Made by a program: the position numbers and the translations under genes. Source: Tetragonia tetragonoides (taxonomy: Eukaryota; Streptophyta; Magnoliopsida; Caryophyllales; Aizoaceae). Taken from it: a stretch of 64,000 nt of DNA. The stretch spans positions 26,403,501-26,467,500 of the forward strand of contig CM076154.1 of the NCBI GenBank assembly GCA_038025085.1, given 5' to 3'. Under the pieces are notes generated by a model. That model did not search any database. It was not told the origin of the DNA and worked only from the letters and a program-made list of their open reading frames with translations. Shown in pieces: positions 1 to 12,110 of this stretch (positions within the stretch are counted from its first letter, which is position 1; each line of letters opens with the position of its first letter).

Positions 1-30
1 GAGAGGTAAGGAGGGGAGGTTCTTCTGGAG

Positions 31-322
31 ATGTATGTGTATGGCCATTCTGTGTGTATCTGGTTGGAAAGAAACTCGAGGATGTTCTGCGACATTGGGA
101 GGACCAAAGAGTATGTTTGGGACCATGTGGTTTACTTGGCCTCCCTTTGGGTTAGGCGGCAGGGGCTTCTAAGGCCGTTCCGCGTACTTTTGTACAATGC
201 CGTTGGCGAGAATTGTAGCTTTTTGATTGCTTATGAGGATACCTTATCTTTTTTTTTTGTATGCTTTAAAGATTTGATTAATAAAAAAAGATAAATTCTT
301 TAAAGATTTGATTAATAAAAAA
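31..322 (+). mobile_element. LINE 3'-end remnant (end of ORF2 and tail)
   Basis: The 87-aa frame at 31-294 contains VCIWLERNSRMF followed by a basic stretch. This is the pattern seen at the extreme C terminus of plant L1-type ORF2 proteins, after the zf-RVT domain (compare IWMERNCRLF in the fragment near 57600). The frame ends in an A-rich tail. The tail segment TTTAAAGATTTGATTAATAA is present twice in tandem (about 263-288 and 298-322). The rest of the element lies upstream of the window or is lost. Family assignment rests on one short motif plus the tail, so it is moderate. Confidence 0.6.
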
Positions 323-505
323 AATTCCTTATCCAAAAAAATATTGTATCTCGTCATAGTTCATATTCAAACAGTAAAATTAAACTGGACTTGCTTAGAT
401 TTCCATTGTTTGCACAAGTGTTCTGAATTAAAAATGGCACCTTGTTGGATTTTTAACTAGATTCTTTGAATCAGTTGTTGCGAGTTTACTACCATAATAA
501 ACACT

Positions 506-793
506 GGTGTTTACTTGCTTGCAATCAAATGCTTGCAATGCAATCATTTTATAGGGTAGATGTGAGGTGAAAAATGAAGGAGAGGGAGGAAAGAGATGGA
601 AAAAGTGAGGTTGATTACATCATTCAAAGTAATCAACATTACATGGGAAAAGTTGAGCAATTGTGATTACATTGATGATGCAATTAACCACACTTTTCCC
701 ATTCCCCTCCCACTCCTTCACTTTTCACCCTACATTTACTCTACAAAATGATTGCATTGCATTACATTTGATTGCAAGCAAGTAAACGAGGCC
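506..793. mobile_element. MITE with long terminal inverted repeats
   Basis: The left arm (GTTTACTTGCTTGCAATCAA, from about 509) matches the reverse complement of the right arm ending at 793. Homology between the arms runs for about 75 bp, including GCAATGCAATCATTTT. There is no coding capacity in the 288 bp. The outermost bases (GGTG versus GGCC) differ and no clear target duplication is seen, so the superfamily is unassigned (PIF/Harbinger-like is possible). It lies upstream of the first visible RAD16-like exon, probably in an intron. Confidence 0.8.
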
Positions 794-1457
794 TTAGTGT
801 GGTGATCGGTTTCTCCATTAATATGTAATATAGATTACCTGCTTGGACTCTTCAAGCATATTGGACCAATTTGTGAGACATGTAATTTTTGTGTGTCAGC
901 AAGCGAGGGTGACAAACAATGATACCCGACTGGTAAGAGAGAATTAAGACATGTTCCAGAGTTAGTGATTGGTAAACTGGATCTGCAATCAGAGCCTACT
1001 GATTTAAGGAAAGGTGGTAACTTTAGGGCTTGATCAGTTGATCTTAAGAAAAGTTCAGTTCATTGGTTGGTTCTTTGACCTAAGTTCTCTTCTGCAAGCA
1101 GTATTTCATCTACAGTTTAATAATGCATGGAATGAGAGAAAAACAAGAAAAAATATACTAGTAGTTAGGACTTAGGACCTTAGGTGCTGCCCTTTGTATT
1201 TGTTGATTGGATTGTTATGCCTAGTATGAATAGAGGGAACCCCTGTGCCTGTTACCATTCTGATGCCCTGACATGCTCTACGTGTAACATGAGTGGTACT
1301 AAAAAGAGAGGGTAGCTTGACTGTGGTGTTGTTTAACTTGCAGTAGTTTGGGATATCAAGTGCAACTTTTCGATGGTGGTGGGTGCTCCTCAATCAACAT
1401 GATCTTATAGTAATCCTCATATATTTCATCTGAGTATTTCTCATTTCAAATGTGCAG
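794..1457. other. Gene-less stretch upstream of first visible helicase exon
   Basis: No reading frame here matches the part of a RAD16 protein that should precede [11 protein letters not shown]. The stretch ends in a splice acceptor (TGTGCAG at 1451-1457). It is read as the 3' part of a long intron; nothing else was recognised. Confidence 0.6.
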
Positions 1458-4400
1458 GCAGTGGACCATCCATACCTTGTGGTCTATTCTCGTACCAATG
1501 CTCTAAGAAATGAAAGCATTGCTGAAAGTTACAATGGTGAACATGCATGTGGTATTTGTCATGATCCAGTTGAAGATCCTGTGGTAAAGCTAACCATTCC
1601 TTTAGTGTAATTGTTTCTGCTCTTTCGAATTAACTTTTCGCTTTTTTTCTCGCATCTGGTTGGAGTGGTGGATTGTGATCGATAATGTTGGGTGGGGCGG
1701 TGGCTGTGAACAGATAAAAGCCTTGCTCTGTATTTGAATTTTTTCATATGTAGACCCTTAACGTTTGAGAATTTGAGGCTTTGCTGTGATCAGTGTCATT
1801 GCACTTATTATAGTTTTGCTTGGAGTTCAATGTCAGCTCTGTTATTTCAAACTAAGATTATTCACGTCAAGTTTAGATTTCTTTCTTGGAGTTCCTATGT
1901 TTTGAGACTATGCACATCAATGGTTGCTTGTACATAAAACAACAAAAACAACCCTGTTTTATACTGACCTAAATTTTTTACCATAATTGTCAGGTTACAT
2001 CATGTGCACACAGTTTCTGTAAAACTTGTCTGATTGATTTCTCATCTACCCTGGGACAACCCTCATGTCCCACTTGTTTGAAACCCCTTACTGCTGATTT
2101 TACTTCAAAGTCAAGTACTGGAGGCCAGAGAGCCAAAACATCTGTAAATGGGTTTAGGAGCTCCAGCATTTTGAATCGCGTCCAACTTGATGAGTTTCAG
2201 ACCAGCACAAAGATCGATGCGTTGGTATGTGATTTCTTACGCTATCCATATTAAGCTTACTTTGGTTTTGGTATATCAACCATGCTCTTTACTATGCCTT
2301 GCATCTCCAGTAATATATACGCCTTGAATATGGATGAGCATGAGTTGGAAAAAAACTTCGTTCCACCCCCCGAGGATGTTGTCCATTCATTATAAAACAC
2401 AAGTCAATTTGATTAAACATTATCCTGCTATCATGCATGGGTTTACAATATTTTGTTTGTGCCATGTTCTTAAATTTCGAACATCATTATATGAAATCTG
2501 GAATGTTAACACTTCCTTCAAATTCGATATACCTATGGAGTGACATTATCCAGTCTTGGCTTTTCCTACTTGGTATGAAAAAACTATGGCATGGATTGCT
2601 CGTCATTGGTTTATTCATATGTTCTACACTGGAAGTTTGGTGATGAGTATTATCTGTTCAATGAACAGTTACCAACTAAGCTATAGAGGCTCGTCGAGAA
2701 CATGGCTAGAGATGTGTCTTTTCAAGTGGATCTTTGTTGTTTAATTTTGATTCAGTGCCCGGTTTCCCATCTTGATCAGCTTATAATAGGTTATCAATAT
2801 AACATGGGAACACTTCTTGGTTGTCAAGGCTCCTTAAGAGCAAAGTTGGATTTTAATTGTGCCATCTCTAGAGGAACATCCTTGCGTATTGTAATCCCAA
2901 TACCCTCTTCCAATGTCAATTATTGAACGGGACAAAATAGCAGAATTAGTCCTTATCAGTATAGAGAACAGCAATACTACATTGTGATGCTGCACCGCTT
3001 AACATGGAACATCATAATTACAATGATGCCCCCTTCCCCCTTCCCCTTTCTGTTAGACATGCCTTGTTTTTTTAAAGGAGAATCGGGAGGGTGTCGTGGA
3101 AGTTACTGTTTCACTACTTTCATTCGTTGCGTGAAAGTCCACCATCCATATGTTGAATATTATTATCCTCAAATGTTGTTTGTTATCCAACAGGAGTATA
3201 AATTTTTAGTTTTGGAAAACTTAATACTGCTGTTTCCGTAATGTCTTCTTGTTTACTTCAAATGACCATGAATAATAGCACTTCTGCTTATAATGAATTG
3301 CTGATTGTTCATTGGGTGTACATGTATCTAGAGGGAGGAGATCAGATTTATGATTGAGAGAGATGGTTCTGCAAAGGGGATCGTTTTTAGCCAGTTCACA
3401 TCATTTTTGGATTTGATTATGTATTCCTTGCAGAAGGTAAATGTGTTTCTGTTTTGAAGTGATCACTTAACCTGATGAGATATGCGTTAACCCTTGTCAC
3501 TCATGAGCTATACTTCTGACACCAGACACCACTGATGAATTTTTTGCAGTCTGGCATAACCTGTGTTCTATTGGACGGATCTATGACCATCCAATCTAGA
3601 GATAATGCAATTAAAAGATTCCACGAGGAGTCTGACTGCAGAATTTTCCTCATTAGCTTGAATGCTGGAGGTGTTGCTCTCAATCTTACGGTGGCTTCAC
3701 ATGTAAGAGAGTTTACTGTAAATGTTGCTATGTCTTTGATAACTACTGGTACATGCATGTTTTTCATTTTGTTGTGTACTTTAGTAGTGTGGATATCCAT
3801 TTCAATCCTTTATTCTGTAGTTTTCTGGTTCTTTGAACAGTAACAAATTTTATTGATAGACAGTTTATATGCACATAGCGCAAACAACACTGGTAGAACT
3901 CCATTTCTGTATTTCAAAAAAAATAAATTGCTTTCCAGCGTGCTGGAGGTTAGTTGGACAGGTGAATCTTGACTCTCTAGCGAGTTTGCAGTTGGTGTTT
4001 GAAGCAAGACATAGGAGGTTAAGTTGAAGGACAGGTTCCATCATTCACGATTATTATTTGGATTTTGTTACCCAAGTCAATATTCCTGTTAACTTGTTTG
4101 CTTGAGTTCGATTAGAATGGACCTGTTTAGATATTATCGTAATACATGGCTTTCTGCGTATGAATAATGGCTTTTCATGCTTATATTCTCTAGGTTTTCT
4201 TGATGGATCCCTGGTGGAATCCTGCTGCAGAGCGACAAGCTATGGATAGGATACATAGAATTGGGCAATATAAGCCAATAAGGTACCGTGTCACATCGTC
4301 ATTGTGTGTGAAGTTACCGAATCCTGGACACGTTCTCACTCTTTATTTACATTGTGTAATTCTTTTGTTTTGTTCCATCTTGGTCAGAATTGTGAGATTT

Positions 4401-4657
4401 GTTATAGAGAACACAATAGAGGAGAGAATTCTGAACTTGCAGGAGAAGAAAGAATTGGTCTTTGAAGGGTGAGTTTGCTTTGAGGGTTGTATCAGTTCAG
4501 AAGGGTGAGGGTTGGGGGGTGATGATTTTCTTGTGTCGGCCTAATCACTCACTCATAGTTGCTATTTTTGATAATGCTATGCAGGACTGTTGGGGGATCT
4601 TCAGATGCTTTGGCAAAGTTGACAGAGGCAGACTTGAAGTTTCTTTTCGTTACTTGA
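1458..4657 (+). CDS. RAD16-like SNF2 helicase with RING finger, C-terminal half (partial, 7 exons)
   Basis: Exons: 1458-1583, 1994-2224, 3332-3436, 3550-3702, 4194-4282, 4388-4468, 4585-4657. All have GT-AG borders and compatible phases, and together give 285 residues ending ADLKFLFVT. The first exon carries [11 protein letters not shown], which follows the SNF2 ATPase domain in RAD5/RAD16 proteins. A C3HC4 RING follows (fragment residues C31, C34, C46, H48, C51, C54, C67, C70). The helicase C-terminal domain shows [44 protein letters not shown] and DRIHRIGQ. Family members are nuclear ATPases used in nucleotide-excision repair or chromatin remodelling, with the RING suggesting ubiquitin ligase activity. 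The order and the C-terminal end fit the plant RAD16-like helicase with RING/U-box. The ATPase domain (Walker A/B) is not in the window, so the fragment alone could not hydrolyse ATP. Either the 5' exons lie upstream, beyond a TE-filled intron, or the gene is 5'-truncated. Confidence 0.93.
2225..3331 (+). other. Long intron of the RAD16-like gene
   Basis: This 1.1-kb interval lies between the RING exon and the helicase-C exon, with GTATGT at the donor and CTAG at the acceptor. It has several short open frames but no recognised protein or repeat. Confidence 0.7.
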
Positions 4658-5945
4658 AAAATTGGTGGGAGAATAAACTTGTGCAAGATGAAGTAATAGG
4701 GAGGAAAACCGAAAACCATGTAGATAACTCAATTGTCTCTTTGACGTTTGAGGGTTTATCCTGTCTGCTGTAAGTTATGGCCCTTATGGGCATTAAACAT
4801 TTATGTGATGCGAATTATTGGAGATCCTAGAATTGTAAAAGTAAAATATCCAATGAATTAGCTATTCTCTGCTCCAAATCTAGTAGTTCAAAGCGGTGTT
4901 AAAGTTTTACTTGAGCCAAGTCGTAACCCATTCCTCACTGACGGCTGAAAAACGGGGCTGTGATCTATACTGGAATCTGGATGCGCAGAACTTCAGTGCT
5001 GGAGAGTGGAGCCTGCAGCCGAAACACGATGATACTAGTCGGTTCTTTTCACGGAAGAAACACTTAACTGAACTTAAATTATTTGAACTGAACTGAATTG
5101 GTTGTTTTGCCTTGATCTTTTAACCATTCAAAAACTTGTCAAACATTTTCAATATATGGGGAGAATAGAGCCTAATAAGCACACATGTCTTCTTAGAGCT
5201 GCAATTCCGGTTTTGGATCTTGCAACTCAATACCAAAAGCATCTACGCAAAAAATTCTATAACCAAAAGCTAAGAACCACAAAAATGGGAAATAAGGAAG
5301 TGAGGATTGGGACACCAATCATCCCTAGAACATTAGTTCTGCGTAATTCCAGAGTCTATTTATTTCTTTGTTTTGAATGGCAAGGAAGATTTGATGGAAT
5401 TGATACTTGAACCCAGATTTTTGTTAGGACAAATGAGGGATGCCGTACTCATACTCCAAACTCGTTCCAGAACCAACATGGTTTGGGTGATTTAAGTGAT
5501 GTCATGTTTTATATGAGGAAGGCTAAAACTATCCCCAGCGGTAAATTTTTGTATGTACTCCAGTATATTTAGCTTGATATACCATATTTGTCCAACCCAT
5601 ATTTTATTCAGACCAAGCCCAACATCATTAATAAAAGCCCAATATCATTAATGATGTGGCACCTATTGTATATTGTGCTTAATGTACCTGAGGGTATAAT
5701 TTATGCATTGATCCCCGACCATAAATGATTGCCTTTTAGATAAATTAAAAAAAAACATTATTTGTCGCCAAAAACAAAAAAAAATTTAAAAAAATAAAGG
5801 AAAGAAAAAAATCTTTGATGAAACAAAATAATCCAATGCTTCAGTAAAATCAATTGGGGAGCAAGCTAAAAGAGGCTTATACTCTATTACAAGCCACTCC
5901 CTTTCACATCTCTATAGTAACTTGTACTTCCAATATAAATGGGAA
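4658..5945. other. Intergenic region between convergent genes
   Basis: This holds the 3' flanks of the plus-strand RAD16-like gene and the minus-strand SKS gene. It is AT-rich, especially 5730-5840. A 102-aa frame at 5102-5410 has no recognisable domain and is not called. A short imperfect repeat (CCCAACATCATTAAT and CCCAATATCATTAAT) lies around 5615-5655. No RNA gene or TE terminus was seen. Confidence 0.5.
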
Positions 5946-8900
5946 TTATAGAGGCCTTGTCTTGCGTCCCACTGCCCGGCCACAGAGTAGTGCATTGCTT
6001 GGAATAGGATATTCATCTCTCAAGGAAGTTGATGGAGTGTAGACACGAAGATAGAACTGTTGCCCCAAGTATTGGCGCGCCCAGTTTTCCGATCTTATGT
6101 TCCACATTCCCACATTGTCCAGGGGCATATAAACTGCTGTCCATGAATTAGGATACACCTGTAACAAGATACAAAGCATATTACAACAACAACAACAACA
6201 ACACCAACACCTGTAACCACATACAAAACATAACAACAACAACAACAACAACTAGTAATAATACCTGAATACTGCTTCTAGAAATTGTATCTCTTAGATT
6301 GTAAGCCGATCTACTAACCTGAGACCATTGTCCTCCATCCATTCTGCACAAAGTCATATTATCCAGACATTAAAGTTACCATTTATAGTGATGATTGAGA
6401 TAATATGTCAAACGGAATATAAATCTTTTACCCAACGACAAAGAAAATGTGGCCATCGATGTGCCAAGATTGGATTGTATCTTCAGGATTCTCAAACACG
6501 ACCTCAACAAATGCTCGGTAGTCAGCTGCCATTACAGAAGTCTGAAGAAAAGCGCCAACACCAGATGGGGTGTCTGGGATGCTTCCTAGGGTGAAAACAC
6601 CCGCAATGTTGTAATAGTCAGCCAGCTTTAAAGGTGTATCTGCTGGGATGAATGACACACTGTTTACTGCGTACTTCTGCTTCCCATCGATCACTGGAGC
6701 TGAATTTGATAGCCTGATAGTACGAGTGGTGTTGATCATCCCGTAATGATAGGATCCTTGAGGGTTTGGTCTCGGCCCACTTGCAGTCAGGTTTTGCCTG
6801 TGTTCATTTACAGAAAAGCCTGTTAACCATGTGTGGATAAGGGAGCCCATGTTAAAATGTGACTGTCACATATGACCCTTGAGCTACATGGCAATGAAAG
6901 ATGGAAATGTCTCAACACAGGTGTAGATTGTGTCACAGGAAAGACTATTTTTAGTCTATCTAGAGTGTGATCTACAACTTGTTCCTCAAAATGCTAATAA
7001 CCGTGTTTCAGATCAAGAGCAATAGAACAGTGACAGAGATGTACCTTATGGATCTAGCCTGGTTAAGAGACCAAGAAATCTCAGTCGTAGGACCACCTGG
7101 GGGAGGACCAGAAACACTAGCTGCTGAATTACTATAGTGGAGAGTCGAGGTTGTGGTGAGTGCTTGGGAGGTGAAACGGGTGGAGACAACAACGTAGTAA
7201 TCCTGAGGAGGTTGATCTGCAGTAACAAGTACTGAATAGGATTGTCCTAAATGAACGTCGAGGGATGAATAGGTGTTTTGGAGAGTGTGGTCTCCTTCTG
7301 TCTCCACGAGGAGCAATTTGTGCCCCTGGATTCTGAAATTGATTGACGTTGCCATCCCGACATTGGATATCCTGAACCTGTAAGTCTTGCCTGTTTCCAA
7401 ACAACAATGAACAACAGAAAGGAGTGGGAATTACAACAAAAGAACTAATACTAAAGAGAAGATGCTTAAAGTGTCCAGCAACAAGTACTGTCCAGGTGCC
7501 AAGCTTGGCTGCCATTTTCTAAAACTTCTGAGTGTTTAGGTCCGAAATGAAGTGCCAAGTGATATACCAAATGTTGAAGTCAGGTACCATGAGGCTAAAT
7601 ATGATTTGGTTATTAGTCATGTACCTTGTTCAACTGTGAATGTGATTCCATTTGATGCACGGCCGTTGATGAGAAGTCCATCAGGAAAAGGCAAATCATT
7701 CCCATGGTCCAATATCGCTTTTAAATCCTGCAAATTGAAGAAAATCAGTACAAAAAGTTTTTGGCTTGAAGTTTTTAATAGTGTACTTCAAATTAGTGTC
7801 AGTTTATCAGTAGTCACAGTTCTAAAAATCAAGCAACCCAAAAACCGAGAACCACAAACAGTTGATTACACATGCAGGAAAATAGAAACATCATACAAAA
7901 AACTAACAATGATGCCAAACAAGCCCCAAGTTGTTTTCAAACAATTGATTTTAGCAAACTCCATTATTTGTCAGCTTTGAAACTTTCTACTTACTGTGTG
8001 ATTACTTTTATACCAGTCTCCTGCTAGAATGGTGAAATCACCTGCAGGAGGAGGGAATGGTACAGGGATCAAAGGACGGCTATCGACTCTGATGCCACCA
8101 TAAGCTCCTGCAGCCTTGTGGAAGGCAAGAGAGGGGAAGTAAAAGTAACTGCCAATCTGATCTTTAACTTGGAGGACATACGTGAAGTTTTGCCCAGGTG
8201 GGATCGGGCAGTTGGTACCATAAACACCATCCTGCCATGAATTTTTTCTCTGTTGTATACCATTCCTGCTCATTCAGTGAAAGAAAAGTTCAGAATTCAA
8301 AGATTTCGATTTTCAACAAATGGATTCTGTATCATAACAAATTATCTTATCTTCTCTTATTCTACATGTTTTTCCAGAAAGAATTAGGACTACTGTGTTT
8401 CAATCCTCATCATCTGTCATATTCTATATACCACCCCCTAAATCAGGGGCGGATCCACATTTGCTCAAGTGGATCCATGGAATTCACTTCGGGCAAACTT
8501 TTAATAATTTTCCTTTATAAAATCTGTTTTCATAAAATTTTTAGGAAATGTTCTATGTATTAAAAGAGAGTACACCCGTTTTAACAAATTTCTGGATCCG
8601 CTACTAATGCTCCCTATCACAGCAAGACAAGAACAAATGAACAATGAACAATGCCGGACTAAATTTAAAGTCATTTTGAAAACAAAAAAATAAGTTATTC
8701 ATTAATTAAGTTAAAGTGATATGCTAGTTTGATATGTTCTTTTTTAGATGAGTATCGTCACCAAATACCAAATAGAGCTTGTATGGTGGTTACTGATATT
8801 AATGTAGCCACCACAACTTTGCACGATAGCTTAAATCATCATTATGGTCAAACCATATCATTTATTATTGTACCGTAGTTGTAACTATAATAATTAAAAT

Positions 8901-9822
8901 AGTTGGCTAGTCGTTCTAATCAATTCTTTAATTGGTTATAAATATTCTACTAATAGTCAACTTGTTATGGCTGATAGGATAACTGGTTATGTATGATCAA
9001 ACTAACATAAAAAAATTAATCTAAATTGGATAGTATCAAATCGAAATTAGTCTTACCCAATTTAGTCAAACCAATTAACGGTTGAGATTGGGATTGACGG
9101 CCGTAGTGCATAGTTATGGTGACTACAATAACCACCATACAGATTATGAAAAATACCAAATGACGGAGTATTCTAATATCCGCATAGATTCCTGACCTCA
9201 TAGAATGAAATTTAGTATGTACCGTGTAAATCATCATTTGTCCGATTTACATGACAAATGCATCAACAGAATGTGGGTGGGATAGTGAGTGGTACACAAA
9301 ATGGAACAGAAGATCCGTATTGCCCGCCATACCATAAGTTAATATTAGAAGGACAACTATGGGAAAAGGAAAGCATAGAGGAAACCAGTAGGAAAACAAC
9401 AATAAGGAAAATGGAGCATACCAGGAGAGGAGGAAAGGTTCGTCCAAGCTATTGAACACACTGATAATCAAATTGTCATTGGTGACAGCTTCAATTGGCG
9501 GTCCAGGGAATTGCCCATTTATTAATATCCCCTGTTACACCACATTATTCAGTTATATGTAATTTTGCTTTTTTTTTTTTTTGTTCTTTTGGAACTTCAA
9601 TAACTAATTACAGTAATAACAAACCAAACAAAAATCCCACCAATAACCAATTAAAGTAGAGAAAAAGAGAACCTGTTGCTTGTCACCAAGAGGGTAAATA
9701 TCACCATACGTGATATTCCATGTGTAAAATCTGTAAGGGCTTTCTCCTTTACTGCTTCCTAATAGCATCAGCAAGATTAATGGCATTACCAAACAATGCA
9801 CTCTCTTCTCCAGATCCTCCAT
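5946..9822 (-). CDS. SKS (member not determined): SKU5-similar (SKS) multicopper-oxidase-like protein, complete, 8 exons
   Basis: Exons on the minus strand, 5' to 3': 9822-9673, 9531-9422, 8265-7995, 7727-7625, 7390-7045, 6797-6432, 6343-6265, 6158-5946. All have GT-AG borders and consistent phases, giving 545 residues, the usual family length. Residues about 1-26 are a hydrophobic signal peptide. Three cupredoxin domains follow: GQFPGPPI and YFYFPSLAFHKAAGAYGG in the first; YRFRISNVGMATSINFRIQG in the second; SWHIDGHIFFVVG and DNVGMWNIRSENWARQ in the third. Several N-glycosylation sites are visible (NIT, NFT, NHT, NLT, NTT). As is known for SKU5/SKS proteins, the histidine sets of true laccases and ascorbate oxidases are mostly replaced (SYFYFPS instead of a WHSH-type motif). 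Oxidase activity is therefore doubtful. The family acts at the cell wall or plasma membrane in directional growth and pollen tubes. The ATG at 9822 is chosen because it directly precedes the signal peptide. No frameshift or internal stop was found. Confidence 0.95.
6154..6252 (-). repeat. Duplicated acceptor segment with (AAC)n in the last SKS intron
   Basis: About 50 bp containing the real acceptor (CACCTGTAAC plus A-rich plus AAC repeats, 6154-6203) is repeated nearly exactly at about 6205-6252. The second copy carries another CAG acceptor, with its exon start at 6210. Using it would add 52 nt and soon reach an in-frame stop, so the proximal acceptor (exon start 6158) is taken as functional. 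Confidence 0.75.
8444..8606. mobile_element. Small hAT-like MITE in SKS intron 2
   Basis: It begins CAGGGGCGGATCCA and ends with the inverted form TGGATCCGCTACT, the terminal pattern of a common plant hAT-type MITE. The right end has diverged and no clean 8-bp duplication is visible. No coding capacity. Confidence 0.6.
8744..9177. mobile_element. MITE with about 75-bp inverted repeats in SKS intron 2
   Basis: The left arm (ACCAAATACCAAATAGA, TGTATGGTGGTTACTG, GCCACCACAACTTTGCA) pairs imperfectly with the right arm (GGTGACTACAATAACCACCATACAGATTATG up to GACGGAGTATTCTAA). A central AT-rich segment of about 280 bp separates the arms. No open frame. Target duplication was not resolved. Confidence 0.65.
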
Positions 9823-10593
9823 CTTTCTCTCTCTCTCTCTTCTTGCAAACTTAATCAAGTTGAAGTCTTTAGATCTTTATTAGACACTATTAATGCTTAA
9901 AGCAGCAGGGGACAGTTGCCCGCTCTCCTTTAGTCCTTTTCCTTTCTCAGTTTCTCGTGTCTTTTTTTTTCTCTTTCCCCTATTTTCCCTTGTGGAGTAT
10001 TTATTATTTCCCCCTTTTTTTGGCCTCTCGTTTTGCTTTCACTTGTGGAAAGCAAAGCAATGAGATAGCTACTTTCAGGGTTTCAGCTAAGTGTACTAAG
10101 AATACAATAGAACAGATCTGTCGGTGGTAGAATTTGATTGAATTGGGTTTAGTATGGATTGATTGCGGGGCCTTCGCATTGAGTTATGTGAGAGACTTTT
10201 TAGTAGTCTAGTTGTTGGTTACTACTTACTACCAAATTTATTGAAGTCTAGAGGAATTCTTTAATGATGTCGAGTAAAATATAAGGATGTTAGCACTAAT
10301 ATGTGAAGATAAGACACTTTTCTATAGGTCTTTTTTTTTTTTTTTTTTTGAGTGAGACACTTTTCTATAGTTACTTCTTCCCAGTTCCCAGTGTACCGAC
10401 CCCGGGATTTGATAGAGAGCATAAGAAGTTATCTATATAAGAAAAACATAATCCAATAGTGGTTTACTGGTTCCAAGCTTAATACCAAGTGATTTAATAT
10501 GGCCAGGTCATGAGTTCGAATCCTTATTCCTTCCATGCTTTGCGTCTACTGGTTCTAGAAATTAACTAGCACTTGGTTGTGCTACGTTAATGA
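9823..10593. other. 5' flank of the SKS gene
   Basis: Immediately upstream of the SKS start is a CT-rich run (9828-9842; GA-rich in the transcript), a common feature of plant 5' leaders. AATAAATA on the minus strand near 9997-10006 could be a weak TATA-like element. Poly-T runs occur at 10328-10349. No other gene or TE was recognised before the CACTA terminus at 10594. Confidence 0.4.
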
Positions 10594-11000
10594 CACTACA
10601 AAAAAAAAGGATAAAAAGGCAAAAAATTTCGCCTTATTAGGTCCATTTTACGCCTTTTTAGCCTAATAAGGCGATTTTTAGGTCGCCTTATTAGCTCTGT
10701 TGTAATAGGTTTCCAAAGCAATGAAAAACATTCGCCTTATTTGGTTTGGAGCAAAAAAGGCAAAGAGTTTCGCCTTATTAAGTATGAAGTCGCCTTATTT
10801 GGTTGCAACCGAACAAGGCAAAAATTTCAATTCGCGTTATTTGGTTTCTAACAAACAAGGCGGTAGGAAAAGTTTCGCCGAAGTCACCAAACAAGGCAAA
10901 CTGCATGGTTCGCCTTATTTGATACCCTGCTTTTTCAGTATTAGCACTCAAATAAGGCATACTTTTAAAATTCGCCTTATTTGCTCTTTTTTTTTTGAAG
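10594..11000. repeat. CACTA left terminal and subterminal repeats
   Basis: At least eight copies of TTCGCCTTATT or its complement AATAAGGCGA/ACAAGGC occur in about 400 bp. Several are paired as short inverted repeats (for example around 10640-10700). Such arrays are the transposase binding regions in CACTA elements. Confidence 0.8.
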
Positions 11001-11569
11001 TATATACTCTATAGAATATTACATTGCTCAAATAGGCAATATCATTATACAATTAAAGATCTTTATTTATCCGAATTATTTTTTTGAATATTATATTCGA
11101 ATTCCAAAATCCCAACATATCATCCTTTTTACTTACATGAAAAAAAATATACACAAGAATAAACTGTGATAAATTGCCAAACACATTTTGAAATGCAAAT
11201 TCAAAAATTAGTTGATCATTCTTCGCTGTAAGTTTGAAAGTCCTCCACGGGTTGTAAGTTGAAACTGAACACTCTCACTGCTATTAGCAATAACTGTGTT
11301 GCAACATACAGAACCTACAATAACTGCTCCAAAAATGAGGATAAAATAATGCACATTTTCAATCAAAAATTTACTTCGGAGAGTTATACCTAGGAGGAAC
11401 TTGCATGAAGGACATCAGGCAGTAGCAACTCAAATATTGGTCCATATCCATAGAGAGATAATAGAAAGAAAGCAATACTTTCGCAATCACAAGTAGCACC
11501 TGAATAACAAACTGCATTAACATAGAGTGAAGCACTATTAAATGGAAATATGGAATTAAGGGAAGTAAA
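11001..11569. other. CACTA interior without recognised gene
   Basis: AT-rich sequence between the subterminal array and the epimerase-like fragment. Nothing coding was recognised. It may include intron or 3' flank carried along with the captured gene. Confidence 0.4.
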
Positions 11570-12110
11570 TTATATGGAAATGTGGACTTTAAGGCAAGTA
11601 AAATAAGGCTGCTGTGTTGCTTTCCAAGATTGCTCAGGCTCTAATTGGACATCTCCGATCTGCAATTAGAGAAAAGATATGTATTCAGAATCAGGTATAA
11701 TGTCTGCACTCTCCTCACTGAACAAATTCAGGGTCTTGGTAAATAAAGGACATTCACACAAATTTGAAGTGAATAAAATACAGCTTTGATAAGTCATTCC
11801 CATGTTTACTCACAAAGAAACCAAGCATTTACCTTGGCATTCTCAACACAAACAAAATCTTTGTAACAAGCTTCCATTTGCAAATGGGGGTTCCACAGCA
11901 CAACATCTGACCAACTGTATAGGTGGTAAGGAGCATGAACTGAGAAAAGGGGGAACTGGCTGAAGGTACATAATAACCGATAGTTAAGAAACAAGATTAC
12001 GTACTTGGTATTCTTGATCACTATTTTGTCAACCAAGCCATTGTCAAAGGATAATTCATTTGGTGCGTCAAGATATACGCAATCCACAAAACCAGGAAAA
12101 GTTATCAAGT
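11570..12110 (-). pseudogene. Captured fragment of glucose-6-phosphate 1-epimerase-like (aldose 1-epimerase family) gene
   Basis: Exons on the minus strand: 12110-12005 (LITFPGFVDCVYLDAPNEL, then FDNGLVDKIVIKNTN), 11914-11833 (WSDVVLWNPHLQMEACYKDF, then VCVENAK) and 11659-11570 (IGDVQLEPEQSWKATQ, then divergent to a stop). The splice borders and phases still fit. The motifs belong to the C-terminal third of plant glucose-6-phosphate 1-epimerases, cytosolic sugar-phosphate mutarotases. The first exon is cut at 12110 by the Gypsy element. Its start (splice acceptor TTTCAG, then AGACTTG) reappears beyond the element near 27949-27960. The N-terminal two thirds are missing and the natural C terminus is replaced, so no functional enzyme is expected. 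Lying inside CACTA termini beside an unrelated gene fragment, it is best explained as a transduplicated piece. Confidence 0.8.

Noticed and set aside
5102..5410. 102-aa plus-strand frame downstream of the RAD16-like gene
   Set aside because: No domain, no splice or leader context, lies in the 3' flank of a convergent gene pair.
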